A stretch of 28,119 nucleotides of DNA from SMWC01 sp963581225 (lineage in GTDB: Bacteria; Pseudomonadota; Gammaproteobacteria; Steroidobacterales; Rariloculaceae): positions 1 through 28,119 of the forward strand of contig CAUZMW010000025.1 in the NCBI GenBank assembly GCA_963581225.1. Direction: 5' to 3'. A program made the translations under genes and the position numbers. The notes under the pieces were generated by a model. That model ran no database searches, had not been told where the DNA came from, and saw only the letters and a list, made by a program, of their open reading frames with translations. The first letter of the stretch is position 1. Each line of letters begins with the position of its first letter. Below, one piece after another: positions 7,033 through 16,161 of this stretch.

Positions 7033-8316
7033 CTATAGGGTTACCGGAAACGCCTCGGCTCCGGCGTAACACGCGCCGGCGCCCAAATCCCTCTCGATAC
7101 GTAGTAGCTGATTATACTTCGCCATACGGTCCGAGCGGCACAACGAGCCTGTTTTGATCTGCGTCGCGGAAGTCGCAACGGAGATGTCTGCAATCGTCGT
7201 ATCTTCCGTTTCTCCTGAGCGATGGGAGACCACGGCCGAATAGTCCGCCGAGGTTGCCATGTCGATCGCCCCCAGCGTCTCGGTCAAGGTTCCGATCTGA
7301 TTCGGTTTGATCAGAATACTGTTGGCAATCTTCCGCTCGATTCCTTTCGAGAAAATGTCGGTATTGGTCACGAACAAATCGTCGCCGACCAGTTGAATCG
7401 AGTCACGCAGTCGTTCGCTGTGAATCTGCCAGCCATCCCAGTCGTCTTCCGCCATACCATCCTCGATCGAAATGATCGGGTAGCGAGCGACGAGGTCCTC
7501 GAGATAGCCGGAAAACTCCGCCGGCTCGAACCGCCGATCCTCCGACTCGAGACGATAAGCGCCGTCAGAGAAAATCTCGGAACTCGCGACATCCAAGCCC
7601 AAATAGATCTCCCGCCCGAGCGTATAACCGGCGTTCTCTACGGCAACGGCAATCGTCTGGAGTGCTGCCTCGTTGGACTCCAGATCGGGAGCAAATCCGC
7701 CCTCGTCGCCGACCGCCGTACTGAGGCCGCGCTGACTTAAGACAGCTTTGAGTGCGTGGAAGATCTCAGCGCCGTAACGTAACGCCTCGGAAAAACTCGG
7801 CGCGCCGACCGGAATAATCATAAACTCTTGAATATCAACGCTGTTATCTGCATGTGCGCCGCCATTGATGATATTCATCATCGGTACCGGCATGACGTAG
7901 GAGTCGAGACTGCGCAAATGCCGGTAGAGCGATAAGCCCCGATCGGCGGCCGCCGCATGCGCGTTGGCCAGAGAGACGGCCAGGATCGCATTTGCGCCGA
8001 GCCGTGACTTATTTGGGGTCCCATCGAGCGTGATCAGCCCCTCGTCCAGCAGCTGCTGATCCGCAGTTTCCATACCGATAACGGCAGCCCGAAGCTCACC
8101 GTTGACGTTGGCGACCGCCTGCGCGACTCCTCTTCTCAGATAACGTTCATCATCCCCATCGCGTAATTCCACGGCTTCCCTGGCGCCCGTGGAGGCGCCC
8201 GACGGAGCCGCCGCACGACCGATCGCTCCGGACTCGAGCGTGACTTCCGCCTCGACCGTCGGGTTACCACGAGAATCGAGAATCTCAATTCCCCGAACGT
8301 CCCTGATCTTGCTCAT
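7033..8316 (-). CDS. eno: Enolase
   Basis: Enolase converts 2-phosphoglycerate to phosphoenolpyruvate in glycolysis and is often a component of the RNA degradosome. The 427-residue product carries the metal and catalytic motifs: the N-terminal EILDSRGNPTVE, SGASTGAREAVELRDGD loop, NIINGGAHADN, VGDEGGFAPDLESNE, SIEDGMAEDDWDGW, GDDLFVTNTD, LIKPNQIGTLTET (catalytic Lys) and SHRSGETEDTTIAD. AGGAG lies five bases before the ATG at 8316. It lies between pyrG (37 bases upstream) and ftsB. In many gammaproteobacteria kdsA sits between pyrG and eno, but here there is no room for it. Confidence 0.98.
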   Translation of the reverse strand: MSKIRDVRGIEILDSRGNPTVEAEVTLESGAIGRAAAPSGASTGAREAVELRDGDDERYLRRGVAQAVANVNGELRAAVIGMETADQQLLDEGLITLDGTPNKSRLGANAILAVSLANAHAAAADRGLSLYRHLRSLDSYVMPVPMMNIINGGAHADNSVDIQEFMIIPVGAPSFSEALRYGAEIFHALKAVLSQRGLSTAVGDEGGFAPDLESNEAALQTIAVAVENAGYTLGREIYLGLDVASSEIFSDGAYRLESEDRRFEPAEFSGYLEDLVARYPIISIEDGMAEDDWDGWQIHSERLRDSIQLVGDDLFVTNTDIFSKGIERKIANSILIKPNQIGTLTETLGAIDMATSADYSAVVSHRSGETEDTTIADISVATSATQIKTGSLCRSDRMAKYNQLLRIERDLGAGACYAGAEAFPVTL

Positions 8317-8353
8317 TCCTGCTCCTGCGTGGCTTGTCGACTCACCGCTAGCG

Positions 8354-10000
8354 TCATGCTCCGGCGACTCGCGGAAGCTTCAGACCCTGGCAGGCACGCG
8401 CTGCAGCGACGAAACTCGTGAATAAAGGATGCCCCTTGCGCGGATTCGATGTGAATTCAGGGTGAAACTGGCAAGCAAGGAACCACGGATGCCCCGGTAG
8501 TTCGACGACTTCGATTAATCCATCGTCGGAACGGCCGGAGAAACTTAAGCCTGCCTCTTGAAGCTTATCGATGAAACCATTGTTGAACTCGTAGCGGTGA
8601 CGATGCCGCTCCAGAATCGTGTCGGCCCCATAGGCGGCGTGCGCCAGGCTACCGGGTGTCAGTTGGCAGGCCTGCGCGCCGAGACGCATGCTGCCGCCGA
8701 GATCGGACTCCGCCGAACGCTCCTCGGTCGAGCCGCTCCGATCCTGCCACTCGGTAATGAGCGCGATGACGGGGTGTGGTGTTGAACGGTCGAACTCAGT
8801 GGAATGTGCGCCCTTCAGGCCGGCGACGTTACGTGCGAACTCGATGACGGCAACCTGGAGTCCCAGGCAGATCCCCAGATAGGGAATACCCTTCTCCCTC
8901 GCAAGCTGCACGGCCTGGATCTTCCCCGCGATCCCTCGCTCGCCGAAGCCTCCGGGTACCAGAATCGCGTCGACGTCGTTCAGCTGCGCGAGCCCGTTTT
9001 CTTCGAGCCCCTCGGATTCGACATAGCGGATTTTCACCCGGGTTCGAGTCTGTATTCCGGCATGCAGCAAAGCCTCGGTCAACGATATATACGCGTCCTT
9101 GAGATCGACGTACTTGCCAACCATCGCGACATTGACTTCGGCCTCCGGATGTTGCCGCGCATCGACCACCGCTTGCCACTCGCTCAGATCGGCCGGGTGA
9201 CCGCCTAGCTTCAGTTTCTCGACAACGATCTCGTCGAGGCCTTGCTCCTGAAGCATAGAGGGGATCTTGTACAAGTCGTCGACATCCATTGCCGATATGA
9301 CCGCCCGCTCTTCCACGCTCGTGAAAAGCGCGATCTTCGCTCTCTGTTCGGCGGGCAGCGCTTGTTCGGAGCGACAGACGAGAATGTCCGGCTGGATGCC
9401 GATCGACCGTAGTTCCTTCACCGAGTGCTGCGTGGGCTTCGTCTTAATTTCCGACGACGCCGCAATAAAAGGCACCAGTGTCAGATGGATATACAGCGCC
9501 CGCTCGCGACCGAGTTCGACCCCCAACTGACGTATGGCTTCGAGAAAAGGCAGCGATTCAATATCACCGACCGTCCCACCTATCTCGACCAGGCAGACAT
9601 CAGCGTCACCTGCGCCTCGCTGTACGCTCTGTTTGATCTCGTCGGTGATATGGGGGATGACCTGGACGGTCGCCCCGAGATAATCCCCACGGCGCTCCTT
9701 GGCGATCACATTGCTGTAGATACGGCCGGTCGTGAAGTTACTGTCGCGGCCGGTCTTTGCCGATACAAATCGCTCATAGTGGCCAAGATCCAGATCGGCC
9801 TCGGTACCGTCTTCGGTAACGAACACCTCGCCGTGCTGAAACGGACTCATCGTCCCCGGGTCGACGTTGATGTAGGGATCGAGCTTCATCAGCCGGACCG
9901 TCAGGCCGCACTTCTCGAGGATCGCACCCAGAGAGGCCGAAGTAATGCCCTTGCCTAGGGATGAGACAACACCCCCGGTGATAAAAATAAATCGCGTCAT
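8354..10000 (-). CDS. pyrG: CTP synthase
   Basis: CTP synthase aminates UTP to CTP with ATP and glutamine, the last step of pyrimidine nucleotide synthesis. The 548-residue product has the N-terminal synthetase domain (ITGGVVSSLGKGITSASLG, LKLDPYINVDPGTMSPFQHGEV, CLVEIGGTVGDIES). It also has the C-terminal class I glutamine amidotransferase domain with VPGGFGERG, the nucleophile in YLGICLGLQ, and the His/Glu pair in CQFHPEFTSNP. AGGGA lies about eight bases before the ATG at 10000. It is separated from tilS by 282 bases containing a large hairpin, so it may have its own promoter, although I could not identify one. Enolase follows. Confidence 0.98.
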   Translation of the reverse strand: MTRFIFITGGVVSSLGKGITSASLGAILEKCGLTVRLMKLDPYINVDPGTMSPFQHGEVFVTEDGTEADLDLGHYERFVSAKTGRDSNFTTGRIYSNVIAKERRGDYLGATVQVIPHITDEIKQSVQRGAGDADVCLVEIGGTVGDIESLPFLEAIRQLGVELGRERALYIHLTLVPFIAASSEIKTKPTQHSVKELRSIGIQPDILVCRSEQALPAEQRAKIALFTSVEERAVISAMDVDDLYKIPSMLQEQGLDEIVVEKLKLGGHPADLSEWQAVVDARQHPEAEVNVAMVGKYVDLKDAYISLTEALLHAGIQTRTRVKIRYVESEGLEENGLAQLNDVDAILVPGGFGERGIAGKIQAVQLAREKGIPYLGICLGLQVAVIEFARNVAGLKGAHSTEFDRSTPHPVIALITEWQDRSGSTEERSAESDLGGSMRLGAQACQLTPGSLAHAAYGADTILERHRHRYEFNNGFIDKLQEAGLSFSGRSDDGLIEVVELPGHPWFLACQFHPEFTSNPRKGHPLFTSFVAAARACQGLKLPRVAGA

Positions 10001-10282
10001 TACCCCCGTCCCTATTGGTCGCGAATTGCCTGACAGTCATGGATAGGTCCCTGGCCGGGACTCGTCCACGACGCTTGAGTTCGCTTTGCAGATGCATTGA
10101 AGACGGTATTACAAGCTATCAAAACTTTGCGGCCACCGCCACTACCATGTTCCAGCTAGGTGCCCTAGACGGAACACGAAGACTACGGGGACGGTCTACC
10201 TAACTCACGAACCGCATTGAATAGTTAGGTAGACCGTCCCCGTATTCTCCGTATTCCGTGCCTGGACATGCGGGTGTGAGGA
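10001..10282. other. Largest intergenic gap, between tilS and pyrG
   Basis: This 282-base gap separates the end of tilS from the start of pyrG, both on the minus strand. The half next to pyrG (about 10001-10168) shows no protein of recognisable family and no promoter I trust, apart from the pyrG ribosome binding site. The half next to tilS is a long inverted repeat, listed separately. Short open frames across the gap have no homology I recognise. Confidence 0.6.
10169..10259. repeat. Long imperfect palindrome (REP/RAYT-type or MITE-like hairpin)
   Basis: Two 36-37-base arms (10169-10205 and 10223-10259) are inverted copies separated by a 17-base loop. The inner 22 bases of each arm match perfectly, and the outer part has three differences. 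The core contains GGGGACGGTCTACC, resembling the GGGGACxG-type repeats seen beside REP-associated tyrosine transposases (RAYT). In a minus-strand transcript two of the three differences would be G-U pairs, leaving a single mismatch, so the RNA hairpin would be very stable. There is no T-rich tract after either arm, so it does not look like a simple rho-independent terminator. It begins 23 bases after the tilS stop codon. No transposase gene is present in the window. Confidence 0.8.
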
Positions 10283-11617
10283 TCAGTCGATGGTCGGGTG
10301 GTCGGTCCAATTCACCTGCCAGACCGGCTCGCCGGCCTGGGCTTGCCGAATGTCGTCGCTCAGCCATAGATCGGCGACGGCAACCAGATCGTCGTCGCGA
10401 TATAGGAGCGGTATGCGGCTGCGCATCCAAGGCACGACACCAGCCAACTGCAACCACTTCTTCAGCTTGCGAGAATGCGCTCGATCAAGCGGCTTGAAAC
10501 GCTCTCCGCCGACCCTGAACCGAATCGTCAAGCCCCGCCGAACCCAGCTATCCGGCAGACCCGGGCCATCGGTACGGCACAGCTCGAGCCGGCCTTCGGG
10601 GCCGTTCCATGAGCTGGCGTGATCCAGCCGCCCCCGATAATCGGGTCCTGAACCAGGCGCCATCGGCCTGAACAGGTAGAGCTCGCCGCGATAGATACGG
10701 CATTCGCCGCCCGGCCACTGAACCTGCGTCTGCGCGTCCGGGCGCGTCACATCGAGGGCCTCGAGCAGCTTCTCAAGCTGGCCGGCGCTGGGCACGGCCA
10801 GACCGAGTTCGAGAATTCGATAGCGGAGCAGATTCGCGCGCCGCGCAACGGTCAACTCGCGCAACGCGGCCTGGGATGCGCGCCCGGAGACGTTATTACC
10901 GGCCGAGTCCGCCAACGCGGCGGAGTCGAGGATCTCCTGCGCGTCGCGCATTTGCCGCGCAGCCCGACCGGCCGTCACTGCCGCGCCAGGCCAGCGCTGC
11001 TTCAGGCGCGGGACGACCTCGCGGCGAAGATAATTTCGATCGAAACGCGTATCGGGATTGGTCGGGTCCTCGACCCAGTCGAGACCCCATCGCGTGGCGA
11101 CACTCTGAATGTCCTGTTTGGCGATCGCCAGCAACGGCCGTCCAAGGTAACCGGGACCGAAACGGGCAAACGGCGCAATGCCGCGCAGACCCTTGACACC
11201 ACTTCCTCGCAGCAGCCGCAACAGGACCGTCTCCAGCTGATCGTCGCTGTGATGGGCTGTGAGCAACAACTCAGCGGGGCCCATCATTCCGCTCAGCGCC
11301 GCGTAACGAACCTCGCGCGCGGATGCCTCCAAGCTAAGGCCGGGCGCCTTTGCTATCGAGACCTGCTGGCTATCGAAGAGGACGCCCAAGTCTGCCGCGA
11401 TTCGCCGGCAGTGTTGGGCCCACTTTTCCGCGTCGGGATGAAGCCCATGATCGATATGCAAGGCGCGGATCGGTCTGCCAAGTTCCAGTCGAGTCAGCGC
11501 GGTCAGCAGCACGCTCGAGTCCAGTCCGCCACTGAACGCCACCGCAACGCCGGGCGAATCGGACATCACCGGAAACTGCTCGAATGCTAGCTCGAGTTTC
11601 TTAAGGAACGGTTCCAT
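10283..11617 (-). CDS. tilS: tRNA(Ile)-lysidine synthetase TilS
   Basis: TilS attaches lysine to C34 of the tRNA-Ile with a CAU anticodon, changing it from Met to Ile identity and AUG to AUA decoding; it is essential. The PP-loop ATP site SGGLDSS is at residues 29-35, followed by ALHIDHGLHPDAEKWAQHC, LLTAHHSDDQLETVLLRLLRGSG, the GIAPF loop, and DPTNPDTRFDRNYLRREVVPRL. A TilS substrate-binding domain and a C-terminal domain (VGGERFKPLDRAHSRKLKKWLQ, VPWMRSRIPLLY) follow. At 444 residues it is close to E. coli TilS (432). It follows accA by about 40 bases; the accA-tilS-pyrG order is as in Pseudomonas. The hairpin lies just after its stop codon. Confidence 0.97.
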   Translation of the reverse strand: MEPFLKKLELAFEQFPVMSDSPGVAVAFSGGLDSSVLLTALTRLELGRPIRALHIDHGLHPDAEKWAQHCRRIAADLGVLFDSQQVSIAKAPGLSLEASAREVRYAALSGMMGPAELLLTAHHSDDQLETVLLRLLRGSGVKGLRGIAPFARFGPGYLGRPLLAIAKQDIQSVATRWGLDWVEDPTNPDTRFDRNYLRREVVPRLKQRWPGAAVTAGRAARQMRDAQEILDSAALADSAGNNVSGRASQAALRELTVARRANLLRYRILELGLAVPSAGQLEKLLEALDVTRPDAQTQVQWPGGECRIYRGELYLFRPMAPGSGPDYRGRLDHASSWNGPEGRLELCRTDGPGLPDSWVRRGLTIRFRVGGERFKPLDRAHSRKLKKWLQLAGVVPWMRSRIPLLYRDDDLVAVADLWLSDDIRQAQAGEPVWQVNWTDHPTID

Positions 11618-11658
11618 AAAACGAACGCGGCGATCAAAGAGGCTTGTCGGGCTTACGC

Positions 11659-12618
11659 TCAGCCTTCGTTATACACCCCATAGGCAGCCAGACGATTGCG
11701 GCGCTGCTCGATCAACTGGTCCGACGACAAAGCCTGGACCTCCGATAATGCGTTCAGCAGAGCATTCTTGACCGAGTCCGCTATCGCCTGGATATCTCGA
11801 TGCGCGCCGCCAAGAGGCTCAGGAATCACCTCATCCACCAGGCCCAATTTCCGCAAGCGCTCCGCCGTTATGCCCAACGCCTCGGCGGCGGCTTCGGCTT
11901 TCTCCGGGCTTTTCCACAGGATCGACGCGCAGCCCTCGGGTGAAATCACGGAGTAGATGCCGTATTGAAGCATCAGCAGCCGATCGGCGACGCCGATCGC
12001 CAATGCGCCACCGGATCCACCCTCGCCAATTACCGTGGCAATGACGGGCGTCTTCAACTCCGCCATGACGATCAGATTGCGTGCGATTGCCTCGCTCTGC
12101 CCACGTTCCTCCGCCCCCATTCCCGGATAAGCGCCGGGCGTATCGATCAGACTAATTACCGGCAGGTGAAATTTTTCGGCCATTTTCATCAAGCGCAAGG
12201 CTTTACGATAGCCTTCCGGCCTGGCCATGCCGTAGTTTCGCCTGACCCTCTCCTTGGTATCCCGGCCTTTCTGATGGCCGATGATGACGACGGGTTGCCC
12301 TTCAAGACGGCCGATTCCGCCGACCAGCGACTGATCGTCCGCATACATACGATCCCCATGCAGCTCCTGAAAGTCGGTGAAACACAGCCGAACGTAGTCC
12401 AGCATATACGGCCGATGCGGATGGCGGGCGAGCTGAGCGATCTGCCATGCGGACAGCTTCGAGAAGATGCTCTTCGTTAGGGCGTCGCTCTTGCGTCGCA
12501 GACGCGAAATTTCCTCACTGATATTCAGCTCGGAGTCGTCACCGACGAATTTTAGCTCGTCGATCTTCGCTTCCACCTCCCCGATAGGCTGCTCGAAATC
12601 GAGAAACTTCAGATCCAT
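11659..12618 (-). CDS. accA: Acetyl-CoA carboxylase carboxyltransferase subunit alpha
   Basis: AccA pairs with AccD to move CO2 from carboxybiotin to acetyl-CoA, giving malonyl-CoA for fatty acid synthesis. The 319-residue product equals the E. coli length. It has the N-terminal coiled region after DFEQPIGEVEAKIDEL, then RPYMLDYVRLCFTDFQELHG and IGHQKGRDTKERVRRNYGM. The carboxyltransferase core follows (IDTPGAYPGMGAEERGQ, GEGGSGGALAIGVADRLLML, SVISPEGCASILWK). The ATG at 12618 fits the family start. It follows dnaE by 69 bases, the conserved dnaE-accA order. Confidence 0.98.
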   Translation of the reverse strand: MDLKFLDFEQPIGEVEAKIDELKFVGDDSELNISEEISRLRRKSDALTKSIFSKLSAWQIAQLARHPHRPYMLDYVRLCFTDFQELHGDRMYADDQSLVGGIGRLEGQPVVIIGHQKGRDTKERVRRNYGMARPEGYRKALRLMKMAEKFHLPVISLIDTPGAYPGMGAEERGQSEAIARNLIVMAELKTPVIATVIGEGGSGGALAIGVADRLLMLQYGIYSVISPEGCASILWKSPEKAEAAAEALGITAERLRKLGLVDEVIPEPLGGAHRDIQAIADSVKNALLNALSEVQALSSDQLIEQRRNRLAAYGVYNEG

Positions 12619-12687
12619 CCGATGACCTTACTATCAACGCGCGAAAGCTGACAAGTCTGCAGTAGATGTGGCGACGACGCTGTCGCG

Positions 12688-15600
12688 CTACGATAGATGG
12701 CGGGGATAGTGAATGGAGTAGCTCTCCTCGCCGACTAGCCGCGTCAAGCGTTCACGGAGTTCGCGCGTCGGCCGGACCGTCCATCCCTCCCCGAGCGTTA
12801 GCGAAGCCCTGGCGGCCGAACCCGCGTATTCGACACAGACCTCGCACTGCCCCTGCGTAAACGGTTGCAGCGTTTCGCGCAGGCTATGCACAAATTCCTG
12901 GCCGCCGCTGCCGGAAGTCCAGCGGATTGTCAGTCGTCGGGCATTTTCCTCGATGGCCTCATCGACCGAACGCAAGGTCTTGGCTGTCACCTTCCACGCG
13001 TTCAGGAAATCATCGAATCTAAGCTGCCCCTCCACCACGAGTACCGCGTCCTTCGTTAGCAGATGTCTGAATTGCGAATAGGCTTCCTCGAACAGCGTCA
13101 CTTCGACGCGATCGGTGTTGTCGTCGAGGCGGACGGAAACTCGGTTCCCCCGGCGAGAGATCTCCATCACGAGTCCTGCGATGCTGATGTCTTTGCGCGA
13201 GCGATACTGCCCACCGTCGCTCGGTAGCGCACCAACGACCTTCGAGATCGAACCGTTCGTAAAGTGCCGGCAATGCTCCGCATACTGATCGAACGGGTGA
13301 CCGGATAGAAACAGACCGAGACTCTCTCGCTCGGCGGCGAGACGTTCACGCTCGTTCCACTCGCGGACCGGAGTAAGCAACTGCTCAAGGCCGCTGTCAT
13401 CATCCTGCTCCGCGAACAGCACGGTCTGCCCGGCCGCCATCGCGTGCGCCGATCGCCCCGCGAGCTTGAGCGCATTGGAAACGGCATTAAGCAACGTTGC
13501 CCGATTCGCACCGAGGGCATCCAGCGCACCCGAACGCGCCAGCGCCTCGAGAACGCGCCGATTGAGCTTGTGCTGATCTACGCGCCGACAGAGATCGAGC
13601 AGACTGCTGTACGGGCCGTTCGCCTCGCGCTCCTGGATGACGCTCTCAACGACGCCCCGTCCAACACCCTTGATGGCGCCGAGACCGTAGGTAATCGAAT
13701 TGCTGCCGGCCGCCGTGAACTCGTAAGCCGAGACATTGACGTCCGGCCGTTCGAGTACGATTCCCATCTGCGTGCAATCGTCCTTGAGCAACACGAGCTT
13801 GTCGGTATTGTCCATGTCCGCCGTCAGCACGGCGGCCATAAAAGCTTCCGGATGACGGGCTTTCAGCCACGCCGTCTGGAGTGCGATCAGCGCATAGGCC
13901 GCGGAGTGCGATTTATTGAATCCGTACCCAGAGAATTTCTCCATTAAATCAAATACATAACTAGATATTCTCTCATCCATCCCTTTCCGGATCGCGCCTT
14001 CCAGAAAAATAGAGCGCTGCTGAGCCATCTCTTCGGGCTTCTTCTTCCCCATCGCGCGTCGCAACAGATCCGCACCACCGAGCGAATATCCGGCCATGAC
14101 CTGAGCGATTTGCATGACCTGTTCCTGATACAGAATGACGCCGTAGGTCGCTTTCAGAATCGGCTCGAGCGTGGGATGGAAATAATCGATGGGCTCGTTG
14201 TTGCGTCCGTGCTTGCGGTTGATGAAGTCTTCGACCATCCCCGACTGCAAGGGGCCGGGACGAAATAGAGCGAGAATGGCGACGAGATCGTCGAAGTGAT
14301 CGGGCTGCAAACGCTTGATCAGATCGCGCATCCCGACAGACTCGAGCTGGAACACGGCCGTCGTCTGGCAACTCTTCAGTAGCTCGTAGGCTGCCGGATC
14401 GTCGAGCGGCACGTCGGCGATGGAGATCGGCTCGAGATCCTCCGCTTGGCGCTGGCTATTAATAGAACGTACTGCTCGATCGATGATAGTCAGCGTCTTC
14501 AAGCCGAGGAAATCGAACTTCACGAGCCCTATCGCCTCCACATCATCCTTGTCGAACTGCGTCAGCGTGTTCCCATCCTGCTCGCAGTAGAGCGGCATGA
14601 ACTCCGTAAGCGGCGCCGGCGCAATCACAACACCGCCCGCATGAGTACCTGCATTACGCGCGAGGCCCTCGAGGGGGCGCGCGAGATCGATCAGCGTACG
14701 GACCTCATCCTCGCTCTCGTACGCCGTTTTGAGTTCGTCGCTGTCACTTAACGCTTTTTCCAGAGTAATACCGATCTCGAACGGAATCAGTTTGGCGATG
14801 CGGTCAACATACCCGTAGGGCATGCCCAGTACGCGGCCAACATCCCGAACGACGGCGCGCGCTGCCATCGAGCCGAACGTAATAATCTGCGATACGCGAT
14901 CCTCGCCGTACCGTTGTGCAACGTAATCGATTACCCGGTCTCGGCCTTCGATACAGAAATCGATATCGAAATCCGGCATGGACACTCGCTCGGGATTGAG
15001 GAAACGCTCAAACAGCAACTCGTGCACGATCGGATCGAGGTCCGTGATACCGAGAACATAGGCGGCAAGTGAGCCTGCGCCGGACCCGCGTCCCGGTCCC
15101 ACCGGGATCTCGTTCGACCTGGCCCAGCCAATGAAGTCCGCAACGATGAGGAAATAACCTTCGAATCCCATCTCGCAGATCACATCGAGCTCTCGATCCA
15201 GGCGGTCCGTATATTCAACGGCCTGCTCACGATCGGGAAGCCGCGCGCGCAGCCCTTCATAGGCCTGCGTTCTGAGATGTGCGTCGGCGGTTTGCCCCGG
15301 CGGCAGCTGAAATTCGGGCAGGCAGACGTTCCCGAGATCCATCTGGAAATTGCAGCGCTTGGCGATCTCGACGCTATTCGCGAGTGCCTCCGGGATATCC
15401 TGGAAGAGTTCCGCCATTTGCGCGGGAGATTTTAGATACTGGTGCTCGGTATACTCTTTGGGCCTGTTCTGCTCGTCGAGGATACGGCCCTGCTGGATGC
15501 AGATCCGGGTCTCGTGTGACTCGAAATCCTGCTGAGTCAAAAACCGCACATCGTTCGTGGCAACGACGGGCACCCGTTCGTGAGCGGCCAGATTGACGGC

Positions 15601-16161
15601 TTTCGGCAAATAGGCGTTCTCCTGCGGCCGGCCCACGCGCTGCAGCTCGATATAAAATCGTCCAGGAAACCGAGTGATCCAGTAGCGAAGCGCTTCTGCC
15701 GCCTTCTCCGGTCGCGACCCGAGCAGTATCTGGCCCAGCTCTCCGAACTGCCCTCCCGAGAGCGCGAGCAGCCCATCCAAATTCTCGGGCTCGAGCCATT
15801 CCTTGAGCACCAACACGCGGCCTAGATGCTGGCCGTGAGAGTAGCTCAGTGTCAGCAGGCGACTGAGATTGCGGAATCCGTCTGCATCGAGGCACAGCAA
15901 TGTCAGCCGACTGGGCTCCCGGTCCTCCTTCGTCGCTGCGATCCAGACCGTCGCGCCGACGATGGGCTTAATACCTCGTTTCGTCGCGGCACGGTAAAAC
16001 TTGACTGCCGCAAAGACATTGCTCTGATCTGAAAGACCCATTGCCGGCATGTTCAGCTTGAGAGTCTGGTCCATCAAGCACGGTATCGAGAGCACGCTAT
16101 CTACCAGCGAATACTCGCTGTGTACGCCGAGGTGAACGAACTGGGCCTTCGGATCCGTCAT
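12688..16161 (-). CDS. dnaE: DNA polymerase III subunit alpha
   Basis: DnaE is the replicative polymerase (C-family). The 1157-residue product starts with a PHP domain (FVHLGVHSEYSLVD at 8-21). It has the GPGRGSGAGS motif at 355-364, the catalytic aspartates in PDFDIDF at 396-402 and the third in the FDFLGLKTL-type palm region. A helix-hairpin-helix region around YGLGAIKGVG, an OB fold (ISIAGLVMEISRR) and a C-terminal tail follow. The frame is open upstream to 16335, inside rnhB, but the family start is the ATG at 16161. That ATG overlaps the rnhB stop codon as ATGA (16161-16158), so translation is probably coupled. The rnhB-dnaE-accA order is standard. Confidence 0.98.
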   Translation of the reverse strand: MTDPKAQFVHLGVHSEYSLVDSVLSIPCLMDQTLKLNMPAMGLSDQSNVFAAVKFYRAATKRGIKPIVGATVWIAATKEDREPSRLTLLCLDADGFRNLSRLLTLSYSHGQHLGRVLVLKEWLEPENLDGLLALSGGQFGELGQILLGSRPEKAAEALRYWITRFPGRFYIELQRVGRPQENAYLPKAVNLAAHERVPVVATNDVRFLTQQDFESHETRICIQQGRILDEQNRPKEYTEHQYLKSPAQMAELFQDIPEALANSVEIAKRCNFQMDLGNVCLPEFQLPPGQTADAHLRTQAYEGLRARLPDREQAVEYTDRLDRELDVICEMGFEGYFLIVADFIGWARSNEIPVGPGRGSGAGSLAAYVLGITDLDPIVHELLFERFLNPERVSMPDFDIDFCIEGRDRVIDYVAQRYGEDRVSQIITFGSMAARAVVRDVGRVLGMPYGYVDRIAKLIPFEIGITLEKALSDSDELKTAYESEDEVRTLIDLARPLEGLARNAGTHAGGVVIAPAPLTEFMPLYCEQDGNTLTQFDKDDVEAIGLVKFDFLGLKTLTIIDRAVRSINSQRQAEDLEPISIADVPLDDPAAYELLKSCQTTAVFQLESVGMRDLIKRLQPDHFDDLVAILALFRPGPLQSGMVEDFINRKHGRNNEPIDYFHPTLEPILKATYGVILYQEQVMQIAQVMAGYSLGGADLLRRAMGKKKPEEMAQQRSIFLEGAIRKGMDERISSYVFDLMEKFSGYGFNKSHSAAYALIALQTAWLKARHPEAFMAAVLTADMDNTDKLVLLKDDCTQMGIVLERPDVNVSAYEFTAAGSNSITYGLGAIKGVGRGVVESVIQEREANGPYSSLLDLCRRVDQHKLNRRVLEALARSGALDALGANRATLLNAVSNALKLAGRSAHAMAAGQTVLFAEQDDDSGLEQLLTPVREWNERERLAAERESLGLFLSGHPFDQYAEHCRHFTNGSISKVVGALPSDGGQYRSRKDISIAGLVMEISRRGNRVSVRLDDNTDRVEVTLFEEAYSQFRHLLTKDAVLVVEGQLRFDDFLNAWKVTAKTLRSVDEAIEENARRLTIRWTSGSGGQEFVHSLRETLQPFTQGQCEVCVEYAGSAARASLTLGEGWTVRPTRELRERLTRLVGEESYSIHYPRHLS

